DNA of 34,156 nucleotides from a virus. Shown here one piece after another: positions 1 to 8,021 of this stretch. The position numbers and the translations under genes are program-made. Below the pieces are notes generated by a model. That model did not search any database. It saw nothing but the letters and a program-made list of their open reading frames with translations, and had not been told where the DNA came from. The first letter of the stretch is position 1, and every line of letters starts with the position of its first letter. The stretch is taken from positions 1 through 34,156 of IMG/VR virus record IMGVR_UViG_3300032180_000025, one strand, 5' to 3'.

Positions 1-449
1 CTGCCAGCGACGTTGTTGCCGATACTGGTCACCGTCAGGATCTGCGTATCGACGTAGACCTTCATCTGCTCCGAGGCGTTGTCCGCCCAGTTGCTCAGAA
101 GATCCACATCCGCCTGGATCTGCATCACATCATCCAGCACGGTATTGAAATACGCGCCCTGGTTGATCTGCAGAGTGACGAGCGGGCTGGACGGACGCTG
201 CACGTTCAGCGCTTGGTCCACCTGATACGCCTGAATGGTGATCGTCGGATGGGTCCGGATGTTGACGGTATCACCGAAATTGCGGATCTCACCCTCGTAG
301 TCGGTGGTCGCAATCGCGCCCAATACGGTGGCGTCGTAGAATTTCTCGACGAACTTGCCCGACCAGATCGTCGGGATGAAAATACCCGAGTAGGCCGGCG
401 TGGCGCTCGACCCTAGATAGGGCGAGCCGGAAACTGGATAACCAGACAT
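1..449 (-). CDS. Major capsid protein, N-terminal part (cut by window edge)
   Basis: The gene is read leftward from an ATG at 447-449 and runs off the window, leaving about 149 residues. The N-terminus has IPTIWSGKFVEKFY (residues 25-38) and then DYEGEIRNFGDTVNIR (50-65), a pattern I associate with HK97-fold coat proteins of tailed phages. It would form the head shell. An AGGAG lies six bases before the ATG. It directly follows the scaffold gene, the usual scaffold-coat order, which supports the call. The C-terminal part is not visible, so the fold assignment rests on the N-terminus and the context. Confidence 0.82.
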   Translation of the reverse strand, partial: MSGYPVSGSPYLGSSATPAYSGIFIPTIWSGKFVEKFYDATVLGAIATTDYEGEIRNFGDTVNIRTHPTITIQAYQVDQALNVQRPSSPLVTLQINQGAYFNTVLDDVMQIQADVDLLSNWADNASEQMKVYVDTQILTVTSIGNNVAG

Positions 450-461
450 CTTGTGCTCCTG

Positions 462-475
462 GCGGCTTCAGCCGC
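462..475 (-). promoter_or_regulatory. Small hairpin in the coat-gene leader
   Basis: On the minus strand GCGGC and GCCGC pair around a TGAA loop, immediately upstream of the Shine-Dalgarno of the coat gene, between it and the scaffold stop. It could protect a processed 5' end or tune translation of the most abundant protein. No T-run follows, so it is unlikely to terminate transcription. The role is inference. Confidence 0.3.
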
Positions 476-504
476 TCTTGTTGTTCTGTAGCCCGTCAGC
501 CTTA

Positions 505-1764
505 TTACCGGCTGTTGATCAAGTTGGCATCGTTCCGTGTCGGCCTGATCCGACCTTCAACAAGTGCCCGATTGATCTCGGCTTCGATCCGGACGGCTTC
601 ATCGCCCTTCACTCGGCCGCGTCGCTTCGCAGAGTAGAACTGGTTTACTTCTTCTTCATCCCAGATCCGACGATCCGCGTCGCCATTCATGCCGGCTGGA
701 GCTGGCGTGCCGCCACCGGATTGACCGGGGGCTACCAGTGTTGCAGGGTCCAGATGAGTCTGGGCGCCGGCAGCTGGAGCACGTGCGTCTTCCGCCTTGA
801 ACGCTTTGAGGATTCCAGCGACCCGATGGGCGTCGTGCTCCGCAAACGCGTTCTGCAGCCCGTCGTTACGGGTGCGTCCAGAGAATACTTCGCGGACTTG
901 CAACCAGTCAAGCCACTCCTGACTTGCGTTGATCTCAGCCCACTCCGGCACCAGTGCTGACAGATCATCCCAGAACCGATCCACAGCATTCTTGGATACG
1001 CTCTGGACAGTGTTCTGCACAGTGCTGGCAAGCCGGGCATTCTCCTGTCGAAGTTGGGCGAGCTGCGGTCCCGCGACGTTTTCCGCTGTGCGGAGCATCA
1101 TGGCAACCAGCTCCTCGCCGAACTCTTCGATCTCTTTCTCGGTGAATCCTACTGCGAGCGCGCGCTCGCGTACGGTTTTCGGAGCTGCCGGCGGAGCTGC
1201 CGGCGCAGCACGCTGTGTTGCCACCAGCGACATGAGCTGCCGGTTCTGCTCTACGAGCTGCTGCACAGTGCCGCGCAGCTCCCGCGTCTCACTGTTGTAC
1301 TTGCCCTGCAACACCCGATAGCGCTGATCACCATCGTTTGCAGCGGGCTGCGCGCCGGGGGGCGGCATATTGGCGGGTACCTGCGCCGGCGCAGGTTGGC
1401 GGGCTGCGGGCTGCGGGCTGGCGGCCGGCGCCGGCTGATTACCCTGCGAAGCGGGAACCCAGCGAGAACTCGGGTTCGTCGGCGGCTGAGGCGCGGCGGC
1501 CGGCGCAGGCTGAGGCTGTGCACGCGGATCGCCGCGAGTCAGATCCACCGGTACGAACCCTTCCGGAATTTCGTCGCCCACTACCGCGAACTGCGGCACA
1601 GGCTGAAGCGTCGGGCCGGCGGCGGGGGCGACCGGTGGCGAAGCAGCCGGCGCTGGCGGCTTGTTCTGGAATGGGTCGACACCGTTCTGTACAGCAGTCT
1701 GCTGGCGCGCGGCCTCGCGGACTTGCCGGCGGAGCGCCGGGGGTAGGTTGCTTGGTTGGGCCAT
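505..1764 (-). CDS. Head scaffolding protein
   Basis: This 419-residue protein would guide assembly of the coat into a procapsid and then leave or be degraded. The first 150 residues are low-complexity Pro/Ala/Gln. A coiled-coil-like stretch (about 148-185) follows, then a second helical region around 200-260 rich in Glu, Arg and Leu, and a charged basic C-terminus as in many scaffolds that bind coat. Position just before the coat gene is the strongest argument. The start ATG at 1764 has no obvious Shine-Dalgarno, so translation may be coupled to the small gene just upstream, whose stop lies three bases before it. A capsid protease fusion was looked for and not seen. Confidence 0.75.
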   Translation of the reverse strand: MAQPSNLPPALRRQVREAARQQTAVQNGVDPFQNKPPAPAASPPVAPAAGPTLQPVPQFAVVGDEIPEGFVPVDLTRGDPRAQPQPAPAAAPQPPTNPSSRWVPASQGNQPAPAASPQPAARQPAPAQVPANMPPPGAQPAANDGDQRYRVLQGKYNSETRELRGTVQQLVEQNRQLMSLVATQRAAPAAPPAAPKTVRERALAVGFTEKEIEEFGEELVAMMLRTAENVAGPQLAQLRQENARLASTVQNTVQSVSKNAVDRFWDDLSALVPEWAEINASQEWLDWLQVREVFSGRTRNDGLQNAFAEHDAHRVAGILKAFKAEDARAPAAGAQTHLDPATLVAPGQSGGGTPAPAGMNGDADRRIWDEEEVNQFYSAKRRGRVKGDEAVRIEAEINRALVEGRIRPTRNDANLINSR

Positions 1765-1766
1765 GT

Positions 1767-1979
1767 TTATTTCATGCTCGTGTTGTTGTAAATGCCCTGA
1801 AGAAGTGCACGATATACGCGGGCTTCAGCGCACAGTTCGTCCCGTACTTCTCGATTTTCCGGCAGGATAACCTTCACCATAACGTCGTCTAATTCGCTCT
1901 CCAATGTATTGACGTATTGGCGAAAACCGGCACTACTTTGCAGCGCATTCAGCGCCGCTTTGACATCTGCTCGTGACAT
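1767..1979 (-). CDS. Small protein of unknown function before the scaffold gene
   Basis: Seventy residues, mostly helical and acidic in the middle (ESELDDVMVKV, residues 28-38). Its ATG at 1979 overlaps the last base of the upstream gene's stop codon and its own stop is three bases before the scaffold ATG, so it sits inside the head operon. No motif is recognised. It could be a minor head or assembly factor by position only. Confidence 0.65.
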   Translation of the reverse strand: MSRADVKAALNALQSSAGFRQYVNTLESELDDVMVKVILPENREVRDELCAEARVYRALLQGIYNNTSMK

Positions 1980-2203
1980 TACCAGCCCAGCGGGTTCCCC
2001 AGGAACGGCGACAGCGTATCGTCGTGCTGATCCTTATCCGGATCCGTCTTCGAGTAGTCGCGCGAGTACACGCGATCTGTCGTGACGGTCCCAACTGTGG
2101 CAGCTTGCCCGAGATGCAGGTGCTCGCATTTGAGCCCTTTCGTCCCGGGGGACTGCTCTTCTTGTGTCAGTTGGCCGTTTTTCGGGTAGGTCGGGCTGGT
2201 CAT
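1979..2203 (-). CDS. Small hydrophilic protein of unknown function
   Basis: Seventy-four residues, rich in Thr, Asp, Gln and Gly with no hydrophobic core, so it may be disordered or act as a decoration or adaptor peptide. It contains a CEHLHLG stretch (residues 26-32) that might bind metal, though one Cys and two His are weak evidence. It lies two bases after the preceding gene and shares its stop with the next start. Function unknown. Confidence 0.6.
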   Translation of the reverse strand: MTSPTYPKNGQLTQEEQSPGTKGLKCEHLHLGQAATVGTVTTDRVYSRDYSKTDPDKDQHDDTLSPFLGNPLGW

Positions 2204-2205
2204 GA

Positions 2206-2568
2206 TTACCGCTTCTTGACCGGGGGGTTCTTGACGCCGAACTTCATTCCATCGCCCTGACCATATGCGAGGCCCTTGCCCTTGGGCAGGTATTCCTCAG
2301 CGGAGCCGGACGAGATAACCTTGCTCTCGCGCGGCTTTTTGTCCGCGTTGGGCGTGTCGAACGGTTCCTTGCCGGCGCTCGGAAAAGTCGTGCCGTGCGG
2401 CGAATCGCCGACGACACCGTTAACCGCGATCTTGCCCTTCGGCATGGTGTTGGAACCCTTGCGCAGCTCGGGCGCGTGAGTACCACCATGAGTGAACGTG
2501 GTGCCGCACGGGCTATCGGAGACGACGCCGCCCGGTTTGATCTTGCCGCTATGGGATGGACCAGCCAT
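2206..2568 (-). CDS. Glycine-rich protein with two GVVxDSPxGTTF repeats
   Basis: A 120-residue basic, Gly/Lys/Pro-rich protein. Residues 14-25 (GVVSDSPCGTTF) and 51-62 (GVVGDSPHGTTF) form an internal repeat, each preceded by a KI(K/A) stretch, so the gene has an internal duplication. The C-terminus is strongly basic (NPPVKKR). GAGG lies ten bases before the ATG. Position between portal and scaffold suggests a head or DNA-associated virion protein, but no family is recognised. Confidence 0.65.
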   Translation of the reverse strand: MAGPSHSGKIKPGGVVSDSPCGTTFTHGGTHAPELRKGSNTMPKGKIAVNGVVGDSPHGTTFPSAGKEPFDTPNADKKPRESKVISSGSAEEYLPKGKGLAYGQGDGMKFGVKNPPVKKR

Positions 2569-2632
2569 TGTTGATGACCTCGAATTCTTGGTATGACCCG
2601 AAAGGCAGTTTACATATTATCGACGCCGGGCA

Positions 2633-2656
2633 TCAGACGCAAGTCATGCCGTCTGA
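2633..2656 (-). terminator. Hairpin over the portal stop codon
   Basis: TCAGACG (2633-2639) and CGTCTGA (2650-2656) form a perfect 7-bp inverted repeat with a 10-base loop that includes the portal stop codon. There is no T-run after it on the minus strand, so it may be an mRNA 3' end or processing hairpin rather than a strong terminator. Just after it, GATAAT on the minus strand could be a weak promoter -10. Confidence 0.3.
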
Positions 2657-5046
2657 TTCACCGGCCCGGCGGGAGCGCCGACCTGCGGACCCGGCTTGAG
2701 CCCGACCACGCCACCCGCGCCCGGCGCTGCCTGTGCAGGGTTCGGGTTCGGGGTATTGTTTCCGGTCGGATTCGGCCCGCTGCCCATAGGTACGCCGGTC
2801 GCCTTGGAAATAAGTGCCGGAGGTGCCTGCCCTTGCAGGTTCAGGTTCACCTTCGGCGGCGGCGGCGGGGGTGGCGGCGGGGGTGGCGGCGGGGGTGGCG
2901 GCGGCCCGAACATGTTGCCATTGGCGCCCGGTACCACTCCAGGGGGGAGCCCTGGCGGCGGGGCGTTCGGCGAGTCATCCGGATTCTTCACCTTCAGCTC
3001 GACCCCGAGATTATCCGCGATGGCCTGCAACAACTTCGAGACTTCTCCGGCGCCCAACAGCGCCTGATAGTTCGGGTTGTTCACGATGTTCAGGAATTCG
3101 AGCTGGCGCGTCATGTCCTGCTCTTGCTTCGCAGCCTGACGTACGCCATCGATCACAATCGACTCGTCGCCGCGCAACATGCCGGTCTTGTCCGTCAGCA
3201 TGATGTAATCGTACAGAGCATGCAGCAGCGGATCGAAAATGTCCTTATCGATGTTGTCCGCGACATTCTGCAGAGTCTTGTTCGCGTTGTTGATCAACAT
3301 CGACAGACCCGAGGCCGTACGACCGGCGCCCGAGTTAGCTCCACCACCTGTCAGATAGCGCGGGATCGTCGAGACATCGTCCAGCATGACACTGAACTTG
3401 TCCATCACAGCCATGAGTTGCTGTGAGTTGTCCGGAACGTTGAAGAACTTCACGGGCTCGCGGTTCGGGTTCGACGGGTCGCCCGTGTAGCGCCAGCGTT
3501 TCCAGGGGTAAATACTGTCGTCGGCGCTCACATCCACGATGTCGTCGTCGTAGACTACCTGTGGGCCGGACGCCATGGCGATGTTGTTCACCAGAGCGCG
3601 GGCTGTGGCGTTGATCACGTCCGTGATGTCGTTCGCGAGCGCAGGAATACCATTCCCGTACAGAGATCCGGGCTGTTTGTCGAAGCTGGAGATGTAGTAC
3701 GGCACGCGCTTACGCGGGCTCGGATTCATCATCACCTTGAAAATGCGCTTGTCCACCATCCAGGCGGTCACGAAGTACGGACGCTGCGGGTCCGGCGCCT
3801 TACCATCCGGACCTTTCAGTCCGTACTCTTCGAGGTAAGAACCCAGCACGTATCCGTTGAACTCAATGGCATTGATATAAGTGTCATCGAGGGTGTTATT
3901 TCGCCCCTCCATGTATGCCCGCTCGTACTCAAACACCTGTATCCACTCACGGAATCCGCGTCCCTCGTAAGCGGCAATGATGTCCCGAATGTCTTCATCG
4001 CGGTACCCCGGTAGTCCGATCATGTTCCACAGATCCATCACCGACAAGCGCTGGCGCTCGAAGGTTTCTGTGTTGGTGATGTCTGTCGCACCCGGTGAGA
4101 ACCAGATATCCCACGGCGAGATGCGATCCCAGTACGCCTGAGTCGACTCAATTTCATCCAACTTGCCGCCGCGTCCCCACTTGATCTTGGTAGCGCGCCG
4201 GGTGACGGGTCCTTTGATCACCGCGTACTTGTAGACCGGTAGATCCGACAGAAAATCCGACAGGGCTTTGTAGAAATTGCCCTTCTCCAGAATCTCGTCG
4301 ATCTTCCGCTCTGCGTCCCGAACTTCCTTCTCAGCCTTCCGGCGCTCCGACAGCTTCGCGGCCTCGTACAGTGCCTTCAGACGCTGTTGGATCTGTTGCT
4401 GCGGTACTTTCTGCATCTGCTCGTTGGCCTGCTGTACTTCCAGCTGCACGAGCTTCTTGATCTTGCCGTCGAGCGAGTCAGGAATGACCGGGTCAGCCGT
4501 GGGCTCCAGGCTCCAGGCGCGGTCAGAGTTCATGTACACATTGCGCAGCAGCGCGGTCGCGCCACGGCACTTCATGGACATCATGCGCGAGTAGATCTCG
4601 CTTCCCCCGAATTGCCGGATCTCCTGCAACTTGGCAGGATCGTACATGCCGTTGTACGCACGCATGTCGCGGATCAGCTCATCGTCTACTCCGATAGTCC
4701 GGCGGTTCCTGACGGCTTTCTCAAACCGGCTGCGGACATAGTTCGCGAGCCGGGTGATGACATCTTCCTTCTCATCGGCGAGGCTGACAGACTGCTCGCG
4801 CTTGGTAGCTTCGAGCATCTCGTTGGTCACGACACGCAGGAACCCGCCGCCATGATGCTGCATCGGCTCCGTCGTCCGGCGGGCGCGTGCGGGCTCCAGG
4901 GAAGACCGGGTCTTCTGCCGTAACGGGAGACCTACGCCGGCCGCTGGCGCGCGGGGCATCGGCAGAGCCGCTGAATTATACGCTGGAGTCGGCCCGGTCG
5001 AGTTCGACAGGGTATCCATCGTCGACATCGGGATATCGTTAGCCAT
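2644..5046 (-). CDS. Portal protein
   Basis: An 800-residue protein, the size of podovirus-type portals, that would form the dodecameric DNA gate at the unique capsid vertex. Supporting features are the gene order terminase - portal - scaffold - coat, a helical acidic region (about 195-265), a central region with YWDRISPWDIWFSPGA typical of portal wing domains, and a long C-terminal helical region (LTDKTGMLRGDESI and following) before a disordered tail. The tail contains 17 consecutive prolines and then further Pro/Gly/Asn-rich sequence. The start ATG at 5046 has no clear Shine-Dalgarno. A fused second domain at the C-terminus was not seen. Confidence 0.85.
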   Translation of the reverse strand: MANDIPMSTMDTLSNSTGPTPAYNSAALPMPRAPAAGVGLPLRQKTRSSLEPARARRTTEPMQHHGGGFLRVVTNEMLEATKREQSVSLADEKEDVITRLANYVRSRFEKAVRNRRTIGVDDELIRDMRAYNGMYDPAKLQEIRQFGGSEIYSRMMSMKCRGATALLRNVYMNSDRAWSLEPTADPVIPDSLDGKIKKLVQLEVQQANEQMQKVPQQQIQQRLKALYEAAKLSERRKAEKEVRDAERKIDEILEKGNFYKALSDFLSDLPVYKYAVIKGPVTRRATKIKWGRGGKLDEIESTQAYWDRISPWDIWFSPGATDITNTETFERQRLSVMDLWNMIGLPGYRDEDIRDIIAAYEGRGFREWIQVFEYERAYMEGRNNTLDDTYINAIEFNGYVLGSYLEEYGLKGPDGKAPDPQRPYFVTAWMVDKRIFKVMMNPSPRKRVPYYISSFDKQPGSLYGNGIPALANDITDVINATARALVNNIAMASGPQVVYDDDIVDVSADDSIYPWKRWRYTGDPSNPNREPVKFFNVPDNSQQLMAVMDKFSVMLDDVSTIPRYLTGGGANSGAGRTASGLSMLINNANKTLQNVADNIDKDIFDPLLHALYDYIMLTDKTGMLRGDESIVIDGVRQAAKQEQDMTRQLEFLNIVNNPNYQALLGAGEVSKLLQAIADNLGVELKVKNPDDSPNAPPPGLPPGVVPGANGNMFGPPPPPPPPPPPPPPPPPKVNLNLQGQAPPALISKATGVPMGSGPNPTGNNTPNPNPAQAAPGAGGVVGLKPGPQVGAPAGPVNQTA
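2854..2904 (-). repeat. GC-rich 12-bp tandem repeat coding 17 prolines in the portal
   Basis: On the plus strand a unit reading GGGGGTGGCGGC repeats about three times inside a longer GGC run. On the coding strand it gives 17 Pro codons in a row (CCG, CCC, CCA). It is a simple-sequence tract likely to change length by slippage in multiples of three. The other frames read as poly-Gly or Arg-Gly and are not genes. Confidence 0.9.
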
Positions 5047-5084
5047 TGATTTTTCTTATTATCCGCGCGCCAGCATGGGTAGTC

Positions 5085-6485
5085 CTACGTCCACCCACCC
5101 GAGGGTGGACGCTTTGGGGCATTATGTCGAGTCTTGACAAGCCGCGCAAGAACGGTCCCGGAATGCCCCAGGACGGCGTATTGGAAGGCATCCGAGATAT
5201 CGCTCCATGGATGAGTCTTTTCAGGCGTCGGCTGCAGGATGCCGTCCTTGCGCCTCCCATAGCGGTATTTCGAGCTGATCGACTTGATGAGCATCTCACA
5301 TGCCGGGTCGATCAGCAGCGCTGCCTCGCCGCCGCGTTGCTGCAGGAACCATTTCTCGACCGCGCGCAACCTGGGCTCGATCAGGTTCGTCTGCGCAGGC
5401 TGAGCGGAGAACCCGAGGCGCTTCAATGCCGCGAATACGGACTCTTCACCGATCTGTCCCCGAGCGACACCGGATGGATCGCCTACCACTCCGACAGGCA
5501 GACGCATGTATTTGGTCTGTGACAGCAATGGTCGGAGCTTCGTCGCTACGAACTGCTCGATACCCATGTTGTCGCCAACTGCTTCGTCGAGAGCGATCAG
5601 CCGGCCGCGCTGGTCCATCTGGGTCACAACAGCGGCAGGGTGCCGGCCGAAGTCAACCCCGATGATCAGCATGGTACCGGGTATCGGTTGCAACGACGCG
5701 GCGGCGACGTGGAAGTGCTTCTTGAAACTCGCCCGGAAGACTGCCTCACCGGACAGCGATGGCGCGATGATGTTGTCTATGTACTGCTCGACCCACACGG
5801 CCGAGTTATTCTCGATCAGCTCTTCGTAGTACCCGGCAACCAGATTCTCTTTGTTCTCTGCGTGGGCCTCGCGAGCGCCCGGCTGTACGAAGTAGCCCCA
5901 GGACTTCGGGAGCGGTTTGCCATCAAGCTCCTTGTCTTCGAGGACTTTATTCCAGTCCGAGTCTTCGTCAAACGAGTTGGTCTCGCCGATCACGCCGCGC
6001 CATGTCGGTCCGCCGTGCATCTTCGAGGGAAACCGGCCGCAGCGACCGAACACGTCCTGAAGAATTTTCACCGGCAGCTCGCGCAGCTCGGACAGCCATG
6101 CGTAAGTCAGATCGAGCGACAAAAGACGTTGAATGTTGTCCGGGGTATCGAGTGGCATCAGGATCCACTCGGCCTCGATATCGCCCTGTCTGATCCAGAC
6201 GGTATGGTTCTGGGCTTCCCATTCAACAATAGGGCCGATCATCTCCCGGATCGTCTTCAGCGATGTCGTCTTGAGCTGAGGCATCGTATTACGGACGATG
6301 ACGCCGCGCGTGCGCCTGATCCCATCCCTTGGATCAGGGGTCTGTTGCGCAGCGCGGCGCATCAGTTCCATAACCATGGCAGATGACTTGCCTGAGCCGA
6401 CCGGGCCGCGCACGATACGGATGCGCTGGTCCGATTCCATGAACCGTCTGATCGTAGGTGGGGGCGTGTATATCAGCTCAGCCAT
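5085..6485 (-). CDS. terL: Terminase large subunit (packaging ATPase and nuclease)
   Basis: A 466-residue motor that would pump DNA into the procapsid through the portal and cut the concatemer. Walker A is GPVGSGKS (residues 27-34). A Walker-B-like hydrophobic strand ending in acidic residues (LTYAWLSELREL) follows near residue 130. The C-terminal RNase H-like nuclease starts at LIIGVDFGRHPAA (about 273-285) with a second acidic site at VVGDPSG. The gene precedes the portal, separated by 38 bases. Its ATG overlaps the end of the upstream small gene by eight bases. Confidence 0.93.
   Translation of the reverse strand: MAELIYTPPPTIRRFMESDQRIRIVRGPVGSGKSSAMVMELMRRAAQQTPDPRDGIRRTRGVIVRNTMPQLKTTSLKTIREMIGPIVEWEAQNHTVWIRQGDIEAEWILMPLDTPDNIQRLLSLDLTYAWLSELRELPVKILQDVFGRCGRFPSKMHGGPTWRGVIGETNSFDEDSDWNKVLEDKELDGKPLPKSWGYFVQPGAREAHAENKENLVAGYYEELIENNSAVWVEQYIDNIIAPSLSGEAVFRASFKKHFHVAAASLQPIPGTMLIIGVDFGRHPAAVVTQMDQRGRLIALDEAVGDNMGIEQFVATKLRPLLSQTKYMRLPVGVVGDPSGVARGQIGEESVFAALKRLGFSAQPAQTNLIEPRLRAVEKWFLQQRGGEAALLIDPACEMLIKSISSKYRYGRRKDGILQPTPEKTHPWSDISDAFQYAVLGHSGTVLARLVKTRHNAPKRPPSGGWT
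5089..5110. other. 8-bp perfect inverted repeat at the terminase 3' end
   Basis: GTCCACCC (5089-5096) and GGGTGGAC (5103-5110) pair around a 6-base loop. The repeat covers the last codons of the terminase gene and ends two bases before its stop. There is no T-run, so it resembles an mRNA-stabilising or RNase III-type hairpin between terminase and portal more than an intrinsic terminator. Confidence 0.35.
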
Positions 6486-6744
6486 GGTACTGACCCATGA
6501 ACTCAGCGACTTCTTCCCATGTCTCGATGCTGGCGCCGAAGTCTATCTTGACAGCGTCGCCTTTCTCGTTGATCACATCGTAGCCGTTATGTACGACCCG
6601 GGCAGTGCATTTCCACTTCTCCAGTGCTGCCAGGATGCGCGGATTCTGTGGAAGTCCCACAACATCTTTCGGGCGCACGGGCCAGTGAACTCCGCCTGGA
6701 GTCTCGAAGCTGCCCGACCGGTGAACGTAGAAATCTGTGGCCAT
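6478..6744 (-). CDS. Small protein, probable LHSL-family member, before terminase
   Basis: Eighty-eight residues. The middle helix NPRILAALEKWKCTARVV is followed by beta-type sequence (NGYDVINEKGDAVKIDFG) and a Trp-led C-terminal helix (IETWEEVAEFMGQ), the three-part plan of the small paralogues found elsewhere in the window. It is a divergent member because LHSL itself is absent. It lies alone immediately upstream of the large terminase, overlapping its start. Function unknown. Confidence 0.65.
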   Translation of the reverse strand: MATDFYVHRSGSFETPGGVHWPVRPKDVVGLPQNPRILAALEKWKCTARVVHNGYDVINEKGDAVKIDFGASIETWEEVAEFMGQYHG

Positions 6745-6769
6745 GTGTGGCTCTTGTTATTTATAAGAC

Positions 6770-6800
6770 GAGCCAGAAGGTTCATAACTCCTTCCGGCTC
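6770..6800. other. Imperfect 11-bp hairpin in the 6745-6905 gap
   Basis: GAGCCAGAAGG (6770-6780) pairs with CCTTCCGGCTC (6790-6800) with one mismatch. On the transcribed minus strand it stands upstream of the 6744 start and is followed by TATAAATAAC, a string that also occurs at 12050-12059 ahead of another gene. It could be a terminator followed by a promoter, or a processing site. Confidence 0.3.
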
Positions 6801-6826
6801 TAGCCCGGTGCTATCGGTAGGGAGGG

Positions 6827-6848
6827 ACCGAGGCACCGAGGCACCGAG
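6827..6848. repeat. 8-bp tandem repeat ACCGAGGC, about 2.75 copies
   Basis: ACCGAGGC occurs twice in tandem, followed by ACCGAG, inside the 160-base gap between two leftward genes. I see no gene in this gap. The repeat may be a binding site array or slippage product. Confidence 0.6.
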
Positions 6849-6905
6849 ATTCAGAACAGTATCCCCTCTTTTTTGAGGAGGATTCGCAGTGCGAGTGAGA
6901 CTCCC

Positions 6906-7226
6906 TTACCCTTGGCTTGGGATTCCCTGACCATCGAAGCCAGCCGGGGCGGGAGCTGTCTCAGCACCGGCTCCGGCATCTCCAAGAGGGGCGTGGCCAC
7001 CCGTATACTCGTTCTGCGGTGTGGCGATCAGTTCGTCCACTTTGGCGATGGCCGCCGCATCGCCCAGCGTGCTGCGAACGGTCGCAATCAGAGTGTCAAA
7101 ATGATCGACCTGTGCCTCGTTCACTTCGAGCTGAACTTTCATACCGCTGTTCTGCTCGACCAAGCGAGCGCGGTTACTGATGAGATCTCCGAGTACCTTT
7201 TCCAGATGTTCAATTGTCTGAGACAT
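6906..7226 (-). CDS. Small coiled-coil protein of unknown function
   Basis: A 106-residue protein. Residues 1-70 are a regular helix with heptad-like spacing (HLEKVLGDLISNRARL, then VQLEVNEAQVDHFDTL), and the last 35 residues are Gly/Ala/Pro-rich and probably disordered. AGG lies seven bases before the ATG. It lies between the probable small terminase and the large terminase, so a packaging or head accessory role is possible, but this is position only. Confidence 0.65.
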   Translation of the reverse strand: MSQTIEHLEKVLGDLISNRARLVEQNSGMKVQLEVNEAQVDHFDTLIATVRSTLGDAAAIAKVDELIATPQNEYTGGHAPLGDAGAGAETAPAPAGFDGQGIPSQG

Positions 7227-7234
7227 GGTGTGTC

Positions 7235-7447
7235 CTATGAGTGTTTGCCGATCAAGCCCATTGAGGCTTTGCGTCGCCGCTTTTCGGCGGCCCGCAGATT
7301 CTCGTGCTTCTCGCGGAGATCCGCAAGGGATTTCAGCGCGATATCGTACGCAACTTTCAACTCATTCGCGGCTTTCATGAGCTGTTCGTTCTGCCGGCGC
7401 AGAGCCTCGAACGCCGTGCCGTAATCCAACCACGTGTCATTTGACAT
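7235..7447 (-). CDS. Small basic coiled-coil protein of unknown function
   Basis: From the ATG at 7447 it encodes 70 residues, nearly all helix: FEALRRQNEQLMKAANEL and ADLREKHENLRAAEKRRR. The basic C-terminus suggests nucleic acid or partner binding. An in-frame ATG at 7582 would add 45 Pro/Ser-rich residues and overlap the upstream gene by 50 bases. That extension looks unlike a folded protein, so the shorter start is preferred. Neither start has a strong Shine-Dalgarno. Confidence 0.55.
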   Translation of the reverse strand: MSNDTWLDYGTAFEALRRQNEQLMKAANELKVAYDIALKSLADLREKHENLRAAEKRRRKASMGLIGKHS

Positions 7448-7532
7448 AACAACGAGCTGGTCACCCGCGAAGATCGGGTCAGGCGTACCGTAAGTCTGCC
7501 CGCGCAGTGCGGGGGCATGCGGCCAGTGCTGC

Positions 7533-8021
7533 TTACTCTGCGTCGAGGGTGGCAGGGATGGTGTTGGTGACAGTATGTCCATCGATCGTGACGCCTTTTG
7601 TATCGCCCAGGTTGATTGTCAGTTTGAACCCCTGGCCTTCAGGCCCGGCGGTCGGTTTCGGGTTGATCGTCTGAGAGAGCTGCCCCAGCTGCTTCGTTGC
7701 TTCCAACTTGTTGGCCGCGTTCATTTCAGGAGTCTTGATGATCATCAGGATGTCCATCAGAGAGTCTTCGAGCAGCAGCCCGGCCTTGATCTTGATCCGC
7801 TGCTGTACGTTGAGGTCCGATGCCCAGGCGGTCTTCGCTTCTTTGAACGCCGCTACAAACATCTTGTCTTTCTGCTTCGCAGCAAGATCGGCTGGCGTAA
7901 GTCCATGCCGCTTGAGGATATCCAGGGGCGGCGAGATGTTGGCTACCAGCTCCCATATCAGACGGGCATCACTGGCGTTGAGTGCGCCCGAAGCGTCGAA
8001 CCCGAGTTCCATCGGAAGCAT
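7533..8021 (-). CDS. Putative terminase small subunit
   Basis: A 162-residue protein in the place expected for the DNA-recognition subunit, upstream of the large terminase on the same strand. Residues 20-50 (LIWELVANISPPLDIL, then HGLTPADLAAKQ) look like a helix-turn-helix or Terminase_1-type N-terminal region. Residues 60-120 are helical and could be the oligomerisation part, and the end is a beta tail (FKLTINLGDTKGVTIDG). An internal ATG at 8012 is an alternative start. The assignment is by position and general architecture. It could be another DNA-binding protein. Confidence 0.5.
   Translation of the reverse strand: MLPMELGFDASGALNASDARLIWELVANISPPLDILKRHGLTPADLAAKQKDKMFVAAFKEAKTAWASDLNVQQRIKIKAGLLLEDSLMDILMIIKTPEMNAANKLEATKQLGQLSQTINPKPTAGPEGQGFKLTINLGDTKGVTIDGHTVTNTIPATLDAE

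Noticed and set aside
1054-1746. Long plus-strand open frame opposite the scaffold gene
   Set aside because: Arg/Leu/Gly-rich composition typical of a shadow frame in GC-rich DNA. The minus strand has a coherent scaffold-like protein in the right place.
2593-3426. Plus-strand frames through the portal tail, including a poly-Gly and an Arg-Gly one
   Set aside because: They arise from the GC repeat; no Shine-Dalgarno, and the portal frame explains the region.
5640-6386. Plus-strand frame opposite the terminase gene
   Set aside because: The terminase motifs are on the minus strand; this frame has no recognisable features.
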